Shown one piece after another: positions 55,292 through 63,453 of a stretch of 64,000 nucleotides of DNA. How positions within the stretch are numbered: the stretch's first letter is position 1; the number at the start of each line of letters is the position of its first letter. The DNA comes from 34-65-8 sp964516135 (lineage in GTDB: Bacteria > Pseudomonadota > Alphaproteobacteria > Sphingomonadales > Sphingomonadaceae): assembly GCA_964516135.1 (NCBI GenBank), contig CAZEWN010000019.1:7981-71980 (forward strand), written 5' to 3'. Below the pieces are notes generated by a model. It did not search any database. It was not told where the DNA came from and saw nothing but the letters and a program-made list of their open reading frames with translations. Position numbers and translations under genes: made by a program.

Positions 55292-55378
55292 GTAAACTCC
55301 TGAAATAACAGGCTCGGCATCGCTGACCTCGGCGGCTGGCGATTCGCCTTGCATACCTATGCACGGGATATTTGGCCG

Positions 55379-55407
55379 CGCATAATGGCACTGTAATGGC
55401 GCGTCAA
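55379..55407 (-). promoter_or_regulatory. candidate pckA promoter
   Basis: Read on the minus strand: TTGACG (55402-55407) and TATGCG (55379-55384), 17 bp spacing. Transcription would start near 55372, leaving an 80 nt leader that contains the palindrome GCATACCTATGC (55351-55362). The -35 matches 5 of 6, the -10 only 3 of 6. Confidence 0.4.
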
Positions 55408-55506
55408 ATCGCGAGCGGGAAAGTGACCGAAACATAGACGGTCCGGGCGCGTTCGTGCCGCCGCCATCCGTTGTCTCGCGGCGGTAATGCGACTAGCAAG
55501 CGAACG

Positions 55507-56247
55507 ATGGCCGATACCGATACCCAACCCCGCCGGGCCGAACGCGTGATCGCGCTGGTCGACGACGATCGCAACATTCTGACCACCGTATCGATCGCCC
55601 TCCAGGCCGAAGGATACGTGACCCGCGTGTTCACCGACGGCGAGGCGGCGCTGAAGGGCTTGCTTGAAAATCCGCCCGACTTGGCCGTGTTCGACATCAA
55701 GATGCCGCGCATGGACGGTATGGAATTGCTGCGTCAGTTGCGCCGGCACAGCGCCCTGCCGGTGATCTTTCTGACCAGCAAGGACGACGAGCAGGACGAG
55801 GAAGCCGGCCTGGAGCTGGGCGCGGACGACTACATCGCCAAGCCGTTCAGCCTGCGGCTGCTGCTTGCGCGTATTCGTGCAATCCTGCGCCGCACCGGGT
55901 CGGACGCGGGTGACGCGCACAGCGAGGGCGAGGAGGAACCTGGCCCGGTGATCGAACGCGGCCGGTTGCGGATGGACCCGGCGCGCCATCAGGTGAGCTG
56001 GGATGGGCGCGCGGTATCGCTGACCGTGACGGAATTCCTCATCCTGGAAGCGCTGGCCGCCCGCCCCGGCGTCATCAAGAGCCGCAACCAGCTGATGGAC
56101 GCCGCCTATCCCGACGACGTCTTCGTCGACGATCGCACCGTCGACAGCCACATCAAGCGGATGCGGCGCAAGTTCCGCGGTGTCGACCGGGGCTTCGGCG
56201 CGATCGAGACGCTCTATGGCGCGGGATACAGTTTCAGCGATGGCTGA
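55507..56247 (+). CDS. chvI: ChvI-type two-component response regulator
   Basis: OmpR-family regulator of 246 residues: receiver domain with D63 (VFDIKMPRMDG) and a winged-helix output domain (TVTEFLILEALA, VDSHIKRMRRKFR). In rhizobia ChvI controls envelope, acid and symbiosis genes with sensor ChvG. The next gene, chvG, overlaps by 8 bp. The divergent pckA gene is part of the conserved neighbourhood. Confidence 0.93.
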   Translation: MADTDTQPRRAERVIALVDDDRNILTTVSIALQAEGYVTRVFTDGEAALKGLLENPPDLAVFDIKMPRMDGMELLRQLRRHSALPVIFLTSKDDEQDEEAGLELGADDYIAKPFSLRLLLARIRAILRRTGSDAGDAHSEGEEEPGPVIERGRLRMDPARHQVSWDGRAVSLTVTEFLILEALAARPGVIKSRNQLMDAAYPDDVFVDDRTVDSHIKRMRRKFRGVDRGFGAIETLYGAGYSFSDG

Positions 56248-57811
56248 CGCCGCGCCCGGCAGGCTGTCCCGGAGCCTGCCCGGGCGATTTGGTTGGTCCA
56301 ATCGCCTGTCGATCACCCCACGCATCCTGGCGGTGAACCTGCTGCCCCTGGCGTTGCTGGGGGGCGGAGTGTTCTATCTCGACGGTTATCGCAAACAGTT
56401 GCTGGCCGAACGCTATAAGATGGCGCGGATCGAGGTTCAGATCACCGCCGAGGCACTGGCCGGCGCCAGCCGGCAGCGGCAGGAAGCGCTGCTGATCCAG
56501 ATCGGCAAGGAACAGTCCATGCGGCTACGCATGTTCGATGCCGAGGGGCGGCTCTGGGCCGACAGCTTCGCGCTGGCCGAGCCCGCCTTCACCTTCGACG
56601 ATCCCAGTGACGATCCGTTTTCGCAGGATTTCGCGCGGATGCTGGACCGCGCGGTGGACAAGGTCGTCGGCGCCGAGCCGATCCCCGACTACATCGAGCC
56701 GGAACGGCCACACGCCGATGCCTGGCCCGAACTCAGGCGTGCACGCGAACAGGGGATTTCGCAGATCCAGTTGCGCGACGCGCCCGATGGTTCGCCGGTT
56801 ATCAATGCCGCCGCACCGGTTGGGCTCAATGGGGCGACGCTGCTCACGACGCGCAATGCGCTCGACATCACGCTGGCCGTGCGCGCGGCGCGCAGCACCT
56901 TGGGGCTCGCGGTCATGCTGGCGCTCATCGGCTCGATTTTCCTCTCGCTCTACATGGCGCGCACGATCGTGCAGCCGCTGCGATCGCTCGCCAGCGCGGC
57001 AATCAGGGTCCGCCAGGGCCGTGAACGCGGCGTCGAGGTTCCGCGCCTGCCCGAACGGCATGACGAGATCGGAAGGCTCGCCCGTGCCGTATCCGACATG
57101 ACCGATGCGCTGCGCCAGCGAATCGACGCGGTCGATCACTTTGCCGCGGATGTCGCGCACGAGATCAAGAACCCGCTCGCGAGCCTGCGGAGCGCGCTCG
57201 AGTCGCTGCCCAAGGTTCGCGACGATGACGTGCGCGCCCAGCTTATCGCGATCGCCACCCACGACGTTCGCCGCATCGATCGGCTGGTTACCGAAATTTC
57301 CGAAGCGAGCCGGATCGACGCCGAGCTGTCGCGCGTCACCTTCGGGCCGGTGGACCTTGCCGCGCTTGTCCGCAGCGTAGTGGGCGCGCGCGAGAACCGG
57401 CCCGAAAACGATGGTCGGACGGTTGAGCTCGACCTGCCCGCATGGGGTGCCGCCGTTTCGGGCGAGCCGATGCGACTGGAACGGGTCATCGAAAACCTGC
57501 TCGACAACGCTGTCTCGTTTTCGCCCGAAGGCGGGGTGGTGACCGTTGCGGTGCGCGAAGACGGGGGCAAGGTCCAACTGTCTGTCTGTGACCAGGGGCC
57601 GGGGATCGCGGAGGAAGCGCGCGAGAAGGTCTTCGAACGGTTCCATTCGGACCGGCCTGCGGGCGAGGATTTCGGCAACCATTCCGGGCTTGGCCTCGCG
57701 ATCGCGCGGGCCATCGCGCAGGCGCACGACGGCACGCTGACCGCGCATGGCCGCGACGACGGCATGCCGGGCGCTTGCCTGGTCCTGAGCCTGCCCGCGG
57801 GCGGACAGTGA
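56240..57811 (+). CDS. chvG: ChvG-type sensor histidine kinase
   Basis: Inner-membrane sensor of 523 residues: two transmembrane helices (about 28-47 and 220-242) enclosing a periplasmic domain, a HAMP region, the phosphorylated histidine in DVAHEIKNPL, then N-box ENLLDNA and GPGI, GLGLA ATP-binding motifs. Partner of ChvI. Followed 2 bp later by hprK, so envelope sensing and PTS control are in one transcript. Confidence 0.93.
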   Translation: MADAAPGRLSRSLPGRFGWSNRLSITPRILAVNLLPLALLGGGVFYLDGYRKQLLAERYKMARIEVQITAEALAGASRQRQEALLIQIGKEQSMRLRMFDAEGRLWADSFALAEPAFTFDDPSDDPFSQDFARMLDRAVDKVVGAEPIPDYIEPERPHADAWPELRRAREQGISQIQLRDAPDGSPVINAAAPVGLNGATLLTTRNALDITLAVRAARSTLGLAVMLALIGSIFLSLYMARTIVQPLRSLASAAIRVRQGRERGVEVPRLPERHDEIGRLARAVSDMTDALRQRIDAVDHFAADVAHEIKNPLASLRSALESLPKVRDDDVRAQLIAIATHDVRRIDRLVTEISEASRIDAELSRVTFGPVDLAALVRSVVGARENRPENDGRTVELDLPAWGAAVSGEPMRLERVIENLLDNAVSFSPEGGVVTVAVREDGGKVQLSVCDQGPGIAEEAREKVFERFHSDRPAGEDFGNHSGLGLAIARAIAQAHDGTLTAHGRDDGMPGACLVLSLPAGGQ

Positions 57812-57813
57812 CG

Positions 57814-58221
57814 ATGCTTCACCAGGCCAGCTGTGTGGCGATCGCCGATCGTGGAATGTTGATCGAAGGGCCGCCAGGCAGCGGCAAGTCGACCCTTGCG
57901 CTGGCGCTGATCGATCGGGGCGCGATGCTGGTGGGCGATGACGGGGTGACGCTCGCGGTGCGCGATGGAGCGCTGTGGGCCGCTCCGCCGCCGAACATCG
58001 CGGGCCTGCTCGAGGTACGCAATGTCGGGCTGGCGCGCTTCCCGGTCCGATCGGCACGCATAGCCCTGCTGCTGCGCCTCGACCCGGCGGCACCGCGCCA
58101 TGTCGCGCAGGCGGCCAGCGTCTCCTTCCTGGGTGTTGCGATCCCCATGCTTGCCTTCGATCCCGCCATTGGGGCGCGCGCGATCAGGGCCGAACTGGCG
58201 CTGCGGCTCCACGGTGCCTAG
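57814..58221 (+). CDS. hprK: HPr kinase/phosphorylase, short form
   Basis: Catalytic domain only, 135 residues, against about 310 in Firmicutes. Walker A GPPGSGKST at 19-27 and the conserved LVGDDG segment are present; the N-terminal domain is absent, as known in alphaproteobacteria. It would phosphorylate Ser50 of the HPr encoded 1.4 kb downstream. Start ATG 57814 follows the chvG stop by 2 bp. Confidence 0.92.
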   Translation: MLHQASCVAIADRGMLIEGPPGSGKSTLALALIDRGAMLVGDDGVTLAVRDGALWAAPPPNIAGLLEVRNVGLARFPVRSARIALLLRLDPAAPRHVAQAASVSFLGVAIPMLAFDPAIGARAIRAELALRLHGA

Positions 58222-58230
58222 ACTCACGCC

Positions 58231-59151
58231 ATGACCCCGGATTCGCCCCTGCCCGACGCGCCCCAGCGCATCCTGCTCGTCACGGGCTTGTCGGGCGCGG
58301 GCAAGACGACCGCATTGAGGGTGCTCGAGGACCTCGGATGGGAAGCGATCGACAATTTTCCGGTTCGCCTGCTCGGCAGGTTGATCGGCCGGGGTGAGGA
58401 CGATGCCGGGCGCCATCCGCTGGCGATCGGCTTCGACAGCCGCACGCGTGGCTTCGTCCCCACAGAGATCATCGCGCTGGTCGGGGAACTCGGTCAGCGT
58501 GACGACCTCAGCGTCACCACCTTGTTCCTCGATTGCGCGGGCGGCGAATTGGAGCGGCGTTACAACGAGACACGCCGCCGCCATCCAATGGCGCACGGCC
58601 GCCCGGTCCGGACCGGCATCCAGGCGGAGCGTGAGCTGCTCGAGCCGCTGCGGCTGTGGGCCGACGCGGTGATCGACACGACCGATTTCAGCAGCAACGA
58701 CCTGCAGCAGGCGATCCGCGAACAGTTCGCCGCGAGCGCGCCGCAGGAAATGTCGCTCATCCTTTCCAGCTTCGGTTTTGCGCGCGGCACGCCGCCGCTG
58801 GCCGATCTGGTGTTCGACATGCGCTTTCTCGACAATCCGCATTGGGTGCCGGGTCTGCGCGAACAGACCGGGCTCGATGCGGAAGTGGGCGATTATGTGC
58901 GCCGCGACGTGGCCTTCACGCCTGCATTCGATCAGATTCGCGCGCTGCTCAACACGCTCCTGCCGCGTTACCGCGAGCAGGGGCGCAGCTATGTCAGCAT
59001 TGCGTTCGGCTGTACCGGCGGGAGACATCGGTCGGTATTCACCGCCGAACAGATGGCCCGGGCCTTGCGCGACGATGGATTTTCGCCCACGGTATTGCAC
59101 CGCAATCTGGGGTCGCGCGCCGCCGACGAGATAGAAGGCCCGCAGGCATGA
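58231..59151 (+). CDS. rapZ: RNase adapter protein RapZ (UPF0042 ATP/GTP-binding)
   Basis: P-loop protein of 306 residues: TGLSGAGKTTALR near 18-30, IDNFPVRLL, FGCTGGRHRSV near the C-terminus. In E. coli RapZ delivers small RNAs to RNase E and senses glucosamine-6-phosphate; in alphaproteobacteria it sits, as here, between hprK and the PTS EIIA gene. Function beyond nucleotide binding is inferred. Confidence 0.94.
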   Translation: MTPDSPLPDAPQRILLVTGLSGAGKTTALRVLEDLGWEAIDNFPVRLLGRLIGRGEDDAGRHPLAIGFDSRTRGFVPTEIIALVGELGQRDDLSVTTLFLDCAGGELERRYNETRRRHPMAHGRPVRTGIQAERELLEPLRLWADAVIDTTDFSSNDLQQAIREQFAASAPQEMSLILSSFGFARGTPPLADLVFDMRFLDNPHWVPGLREQTGLDAEVGDYVRRDVAFTPAFDQIRALLNTLLPRYREQGRSYVSIAFGCTGGRHRSVFTAEQMARALRDDGFSPTVLHRNLGSRAADEIEGPQA

Positions 59152-59206
59152 TGCCTTGGCAAGCATTTGGGCCGACCCCGCTGGAGTTCCGGATACACCA
59201 ATACCC

Positions 59207-59620
59207 ATGATCGGATTGATACTGGTCACTCACGGACGGCTCGCCGAGGAATTCGTCCACGCCATGGAACACGTGGTTGGCCCGCAAGAAGCGGTCGAAA
59301 CCGTGTGCATCGGGCCCGAAGACGACGTCGAGAAGCGCCGCGCCGAGATCGCGGGCGCCATCCGCAAGGTCGACGCGGGTGCGGGCGTGATCGTGCTGAC
59401 CGACCTGTTTGGCGGCACCCCGTCGAACCTCGCCATCTCGCTGCTCGACGCGGGAAGGGTCGAAGTGATTGCCGGGATCAACCTGCCGATGCTCATCCGC
59501 CTAGCCGGCGTTCGCAAGGAAGCAAGCGTGACCGATGCGGTCCATGCCGCGCGCGATGCCGGGCAAAGCTACATCACGATCGCATCCGAGTTGCTGGGCA
59601 AGAAGGCCCGCGCTTCATGA
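59207..59620 (+). CDS. PTS fructose/mannose-type EIIA component
   Basis: EIIA of the mannose superfamily, 137 residues, with the phosphorylated histidine at H9 (LVTHGRLAEE) and the family segment TDLFGGTPSN. No EIIB/EIIC transport genes are near, so it is probably regulatory rather than for sugar uptake. Its stop overlaps the HPr start by 4 bp (ATGA). Confidence 0.92.
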   Translation: MIGLILVTHGRLAEEFVHAMEHVVGPQEAVETVCIGPEDDVEKRRAEIAGAIRKVDAGAGVIVLTDLFGGTPSNLAISLLDAGRVEVIAGINLPMLIRLAGVRKEASVTDAVHAARDAGQSYITIASELLGKKARAS

Positions 59621-59895
59621 ACGAACAGCGGCGTGAACTGACCATCGTCAACCGGCGCGGACTGCATGCGCGTGCCAGCGCCAAGTTCGTCAACGCCGTC
59701 GCCCAGTTGCCCGACGGGGTACTGGTGGAAGTGGCGAAGGATGGCAACCGCGTCGCGGGGGGATCAATCCTCGGCCTTATGATGCTCGGCGCGGCCAAGG
59801 GCGACCGGATCGAGGTCATCGTGGCGGGCGATGCGAGCGGCGCGGTGATGGAACAGCTCTGCACGCTGGTTGACGGCGGCTTCGGCGAGGAATGA
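59617..59895 (+). CDS. ptsH: phosphocarrier protein HPr
   Basis: 92 residues with His17 in RRGLHARAS (accepts phosphate from EI) and Ser50 in VAGGSILGLMML (target of HPr kinase). Together with hprK and EIIA it forms the regulatory alphaproteobacterial PTS. EI is not in this window. The next gene overlaps its stop by 4 bp. Confidence 0.95.
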   Translation: MNEQRRELTIVNRRGLHARASAKFVNAVAQLPDGVLVEVAKDGNRVAGGSILGLMMLGAAKGDRIEVIVAGDASGAVMEQLCTLVDGGFGEE

Positions 59896-60707
59896 GCGCG
59901 CCGCCGCACCGGCGCCAGATCACCGGCTTTTCCAATCCCACTGTCAAGTACCTGCGCGCCCTGCGCGACAAGAAGCACCGCAAGCGCGAAGGCCGGTTTC
60001 TGGCTGAAGGGCTGCGCCTGCTGACCGACGCACGCGAATCCGGCCATGTCCCCGAAATGCTGGTGATGGCCAGCGGACGCGCGCCCCACCCCTTGCTCGA
60101 AGCGCTGGAGGCGCAGGTGGCCGACGCGGGCGGCGACGTGATCGAGACCAGTCCCGATATCCTGGCAAAGATCACGGGCAAGGATAATCCTCAGGCGGTC
60201 GCGGGCGTGTTCGCGGAATTTGACACTTCGCTCGCCGCCCTCGATCGCGCCGCCGCGCCAATCTGGCTGGTGGCGCAGGCGCTGCGTGATCCGGGCAACC
60301 TGGGCACGATGCTGCGGACCGGCGATGCGATTGGCGCGGGCGGGCTGATCCTGATTGACGACTGTGCCGACCCGTTCGGCGTGGAGGCGGTCCGCGCCAG
60401 CATGGGCGCGGTGTTCACGCAACGGATCGCGCAGGCGCGATGGGACGAGTTTCTGCCGTGGCTGCGCCAGGGTCCCGGGCAACTGGTCGCGGCGAGCCTG
60501 CGCGAGGCTGTGCCCTATCGCGGCGCGCCCTATGCCGCGCCATGTTTCGTCATGGTCGGAAACGAATCGCAGGGTCTCCCGGCCGATTACGAGGCCGCTT
60601 GCGACCTGCGTGTGACCATGCCGATGAAGGGGCGCGCCGACAGCCTTAACGCCGCCGTCGCGGCGGCCGTACTCGGTTACGAAGTTTTGGCCCGCCTCGA
60701 TCGCTGA
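59892..60707 (+). CDS. TrmH/SpoU family RNA 2'-O-methyltransferase
   Basis: SPOUT-fold methyltransferase of 271 residues. Motif 1 NLGTMLRTGDAIG, motif 2 FVMVGNESQGL and motif 3 MPMKGRADSLNAAVAAA are intact. It also has an N-terminal substrate-binding domain as in RlmB-like proteins. Acts on tRNA or rRNA, exact site unknown. Its start overlaps the ptsH stop by 4 bp. Confidence 0.92.
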   Translation: MSAPPHRRQITGFSNPTVKYLRALRDKKHRKREGRFLAEGLRLLTDARESGHVPEMLVMASGRAPHPLLEALEAQVADAGGDVIETSPDILAKITGKDNPQAVAGVFAEFDTSLAALDRAAAPIWLVAQALRDPGNLGTMLRTGDAIGAGGLILIDDCADPFGVEAVRASMGAVFTQRIAQARWDEFLPWLRQGPGQLVAASLREAVPYRGAPYAAPCFVMVGNESQGLPADYEAACDLRVTMPMKGRADSLNAAVAAAVLGYEVLARLDR

Positions 60708-60748
60708 CGTTCAGGGAACGCACAGACCCGCTCGCGCATTTGCCGGGC

Positions 60749-61141
60749 ATGACCAGAGCCCTCGCCCTCTTCGCCCTGCCCTTGCTCGGAGCATGCATGA
60801 CCATGACCGATGACGCGGCACCGCAGCTTTCCGGCACCGAATGGCGCTTCAGCGCGATCGACGGAGCACCTCCAGTACGGCCGGATCGGGCGGTGATGTC
60901 GTTCACGCAGGACCGCCTGAGCGCCAATGTCGGTTGCAACGGGTTGGGCGGCCACTGGCGGCTCGACGGCGACCGGCTGGTGGGCGGGCCGTACATGTCG
61001 ACCAAGATGTTCTGCGAAGGCGTGATGGAGCAGGAAAACGCCGTGAGCGCGCTGCTGGCGGCGAACCCGACGGTCATAGTGGCCGGCGACCGGATGACGC
61101 TGACCGCGCCGGGCCGTTCGGCGGAACTGCGCCGGGATTGA
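60749..61141 (+). CDS. META domain lipoprotein
   Basis: Exported protein of 130 residues with lipobox LLGAC at the end of the signal peptide and one META (HslJ-like) domain: GTEWRFSAIDG, GCNGLGGHW and MTKMFCE-like STKMFCEG. HslJ-type proteins relate to heat shock and novobiocin resistance. Start ATG 60749. Followed by a pair of REP-like palindromes. Confidence 0.85.
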   Translation: MTRALALFALPLLGACMTMTDDAAPQLSGTEWRFSAIDGAPPVRPDRAVMSFTQDRLSANVGCNGLGGHWRLDGDRLVGGPYMSTKMFCEGVMEQENAVSALLAANPTVIVAGDRMTLTAPGRSAELRRD

Positions 61142-61151
61142 TAGTCGTCAG

Positions 61152-61226
61152 CCCAGCGAACGCTGGGATCGCTTGCCTCAAGCGCCATGCGCGACTGATA
61201 GCGGGCCCAGCTTTCGCCCGGGCGAC
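61152..61226. repeat. pair of inverted REP-like palindromes
   Basis: CCCAGCG-AA-CGCTGGG at 61152-61167, and an inverted, diverged copy of the same unit at about 61203-61226 (reverse reading GTCGCCCGGGCGAAAGCTGG). The unit resembles dispersed palindromic repeats I recall from sphingomonad genomes. It occupies the space between convergent META and rmuC genes. Confidence 0.55.
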
Positions 61227-61231
61227 GGGTC

Positions 61232-62650
61232 CTAGCCGGGTTCTTCGCTATCCGCCGCGGTGTAGCGCGGCGCGCTTTCGATCAACGGCACGGCCTCGAT
61301 CTCGCGCTTGCCGATCTCGATGCCCTTGTCCCTCAGACGGCGACCGCTGGTGAGCACATTGCGCTCGAAGCTGCCGACGAACTTGTTGTAATTGTTGACA
61401 GCGCTTTCGAGACCTCCGCCCACGCGCTTCAGGTGCTCAGCCGCCGTGGCCAGCCGATCGTAAAGCTCTGCCCCCGCCCGGCCGATCTCGATCGCCTCGC
61501 GCGCGATCGTGTCCTGACGCCAGACTTGTGCGACCGTACGCGCGATGGCGACCAGATTGGTGGGCGTTGCCAACAGCACCTTGTTGCGGAAGGCAAAGTC
61601 CCACAGCTCGGGATCGGCATCCAGCGCGGCGGCGACGAAGTGCTCGCCGGGCACGAACATCACGACATAATCAGGCGCCTCGTCGAACTGGCTCTGGTAG
61701 CTTTTCGCGCCGAGCGTCTGGACGTGGTTCTTCATCGCCCGCGCGTGGGCTTCGAGATGCCGCGCCTTCTCGGCATCGTTATCTGCTTCGAACGCGGCCT
61801 GGTAAGCATTGAGCGACACCTTGGCGTCGATCACCAGCTTCTTCTGCCCCGGCACCCGCACGATCGCGTCAGGCCGCAGCCGGCCCTCGTCGGTATCCAT
61901 CGAATGTTCGAGGAAGAAGTCGGTGTGTTCTGACAGGCCGCACTGCTCCAGCACGTTCTGCAACGCGCGCTCGCCCCAGCGGCCCCGTGCTTTCGGAGCA
62001 TTCGTGAGCGAATTGCCGAGCCGCTGCGCCTCTCGCCGGACTTCCTCCTGCCCGGCCTTCATCGATTCGATCAACCCGGTAAGCTGGCCGAAGGCATCGA
62101 CGCGCTTCGCCTCAAGCGCGCCGACCTGCTCCTCGTAGGCCTTGAGGCGCGCGCCGACCGGCTCGAGCAGCGCCTTCAGCTTCTCCTCGCTCGCTTTTTC
62201 CGAGTAGCCGAGCCGCTCGGCGGCGCGCTCGACCAGCGTTTCCTGCGCCTTGGCCAACACGGCGTGGCCCGTGTTCTGAAACTCGGTCAGCAGTTGCTCG
62301 CGCGCATCGATCAGCAGGCGCTTCTGCTCGTCGAAGTTGGCGGTCTTTTCCCGCAGCGTTGCCAGCTCTGCCGCGATCGCCGCGTTGTCGCGTCGAAGCT
62401 CGCCCAGCGCGGCGTCGTGTTCTGTCCGCGCCGCGCGCAGATCGCTTTCGAGCCCCTCGACACGCGCCGCCCGCTCCCGCGAGGCTTCAAGATCGGCAAA
62501 GGCCCGCAGATACCTGGCGTCCAGTTCGCGCGCTTCGGCATCGCGTTCCGTGTGGCGGGCCTTCCACTCGGCCACGGGCCGCGAACCGAAAAACCAGCCG
62601 AGGATTGCGCCCAGAATCAGCGCGATGATGGCAATTGCTGCGAGTTCCAT
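61232..62650 (-). CDS. rmuC: DNA recombination protein RmuC
   Basis: 472 residues: an N-terminal membrane helix (about 3-20), a long coiled coil (about 30-210), and the RmuC domain with KKLVIDAKVSLNAY, DYVVMFVPGEHF and a TPTNLVAIARTVAQVWRQ segment. RmuC limits recombination of inverted repeats in E. coli. Its upstream gap (62651-62821) contains a palindromic repeat cluster. Confidence 0.94.
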   Translation of the reverse strand: MELAAIAIIALILGAILGWFFGSRPVAEWKARHTERDAEARELDARYLRAFADLEASRERAARVEGLESDLRAARTEHDAALGELRRDNAAIAAELATLREKTANFDEQKRLLIDAREQLLTEFQNTGHAVLAKAQETLVERAAERLGYSEKASEEKLKALLEPVGARLKAYEEQVGALEAKRVDAFGQLTGLIESMKAGQEEVRREAQRLGNSLTNAPKARGRWGERALQNVLEQCGLSEHTDFFLEHSMDTDEGRLRPDAIVRVPGQKKLVIDAKVSLNAYQAAFEADNDAEKARHLEAHARAMKNHVQTLGAKSYQSQFDEAPDYVVMFVPGEHFVAAALDADPELWDFAFRNKVLLATPTNLVAIARTVAQVWRQDTIAREAIEIGRAGAELYDRLATAAEHLKRVGGGLESAVNNYNKFVGSFERNVLTSGRRLRDKGIEIGKREIEAVPLIESAPRYTAADSEEPG

Positions 62651-62730
62651 GCCGTTCTTCTATGCGGAACGGACGGTGAACGCCAGAGGGTTCGAACCGT
62701 ATTCCCACAGTCGTTACCTCCGCCCACGAG

Positions 62731-62793
62731 CCGGGGTCCAGCTGGCTGCGAGCGCGGCGCCAAGGGAAGCTGGCCCCCGGATCGAGTCCGGGG
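62731..62793. repeat. nested palindromic repeat cluster
   Basis: An outer inverted repeat (62731-62743 with 62768-62780, 12 of 13 paired) overlaps an inner hairpin CCCCGGA-TCGAG-TCCGGGG (62775-62793) followed by TGACGG. This resembles a common alphaproteobacterial REP-type element and lies between rmuC and def. Confidence 0.6.
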
Positions 62794-62821
62794 TGACGGT
62801 GTGGATGGTTGAGGCGCGGGC

Positions 62822-63400
62822 TCAGGCCGCCTGGCGCAGTTTCTGCAGCTTCTTCAGCGCCATCTGGCGCTTGAGGCGGCTCAGGTGGTCGATGAACAAG
62901 ATGCCTTCGAGATGGTCCATCTCGTGCTGGATGCAGGTCGCCATCAGCCCGTCGAGGTCTTCTTCGTGCGTGTTCCCGTCGAGATCCTGGTAGCGCACGC
63001 GGCAGGTCGCCGGGCGGTCGACATCGGCAAAGATCTCCGGCACCGAAAGGCAGCCTTCCTGATAGGTTGCGATCTCGCTCGACGGGTCGAGAATCACCGG
63101 GTTCACGAACACCCGCGGCTCTTTCAGCGTCGGCTGGTGGTGATGGTGGTGGCCGTCGTGCCCATGATCGTGATTGCACGCAACCGGCTCGGCATCGGGA
63201 TCGTCGGGCTGGAGGTCGATCACCAGCACCCGCTTGGGCACGCCGACCTGGATCGCGGCGAGGCCGATCCCGGGCGCGTCATACATGGTTTCGAACATGT
63301 CGGCGACGAGGGTGCGCAGCTCGTCGTCGAACTGCGTCACCGGTTCGGACACGACCTTCAGCCGGGGATCCGGCACCTCGAGAATCTCACGGATAGCCAT
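62822..63400 (-). CDS. def: peptide deformylase with a His-rich insertion
   Basis: Removes formyl from nascent N-terminal Met, metal-dependent, 192 residues. Motifs: GIGLAA at 44-49, EGCLS at 115-119 (Cys ligand C117) and HEMDH at 159-163. Between the first two is an insertion at 75-88 with eight histidines in a His/Asp/Gly-rich run, absent from E. coli Def. The open frame extends upstream through recR antisense frames; ATG 63398-63400 is the family start. Confidence 0.95.
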   Translation of the reverse strand: MAIREILEVPDPRLKVVSEPVTQFDDELRTLVADMFETMYDAPGIGLAAIQVGVPKRVLVIDLQPDDPDAEPVACNHDHGHDGHHHHHQPTLKEPRVFVNPVILDPSSEIATYQEGCLSVPEIFADVDRPATCRVRYQDLDGNTHEEDLDGLMATCIQHEMDHLEGILFIDHLSRLKRQMALKKLQKLRQAA

Positions 63401-63453
63401 AGTGGCCAGATAAGCGCGGGAAGGCTCGCAATCAATCCCGCGGCTGGGCGGAG

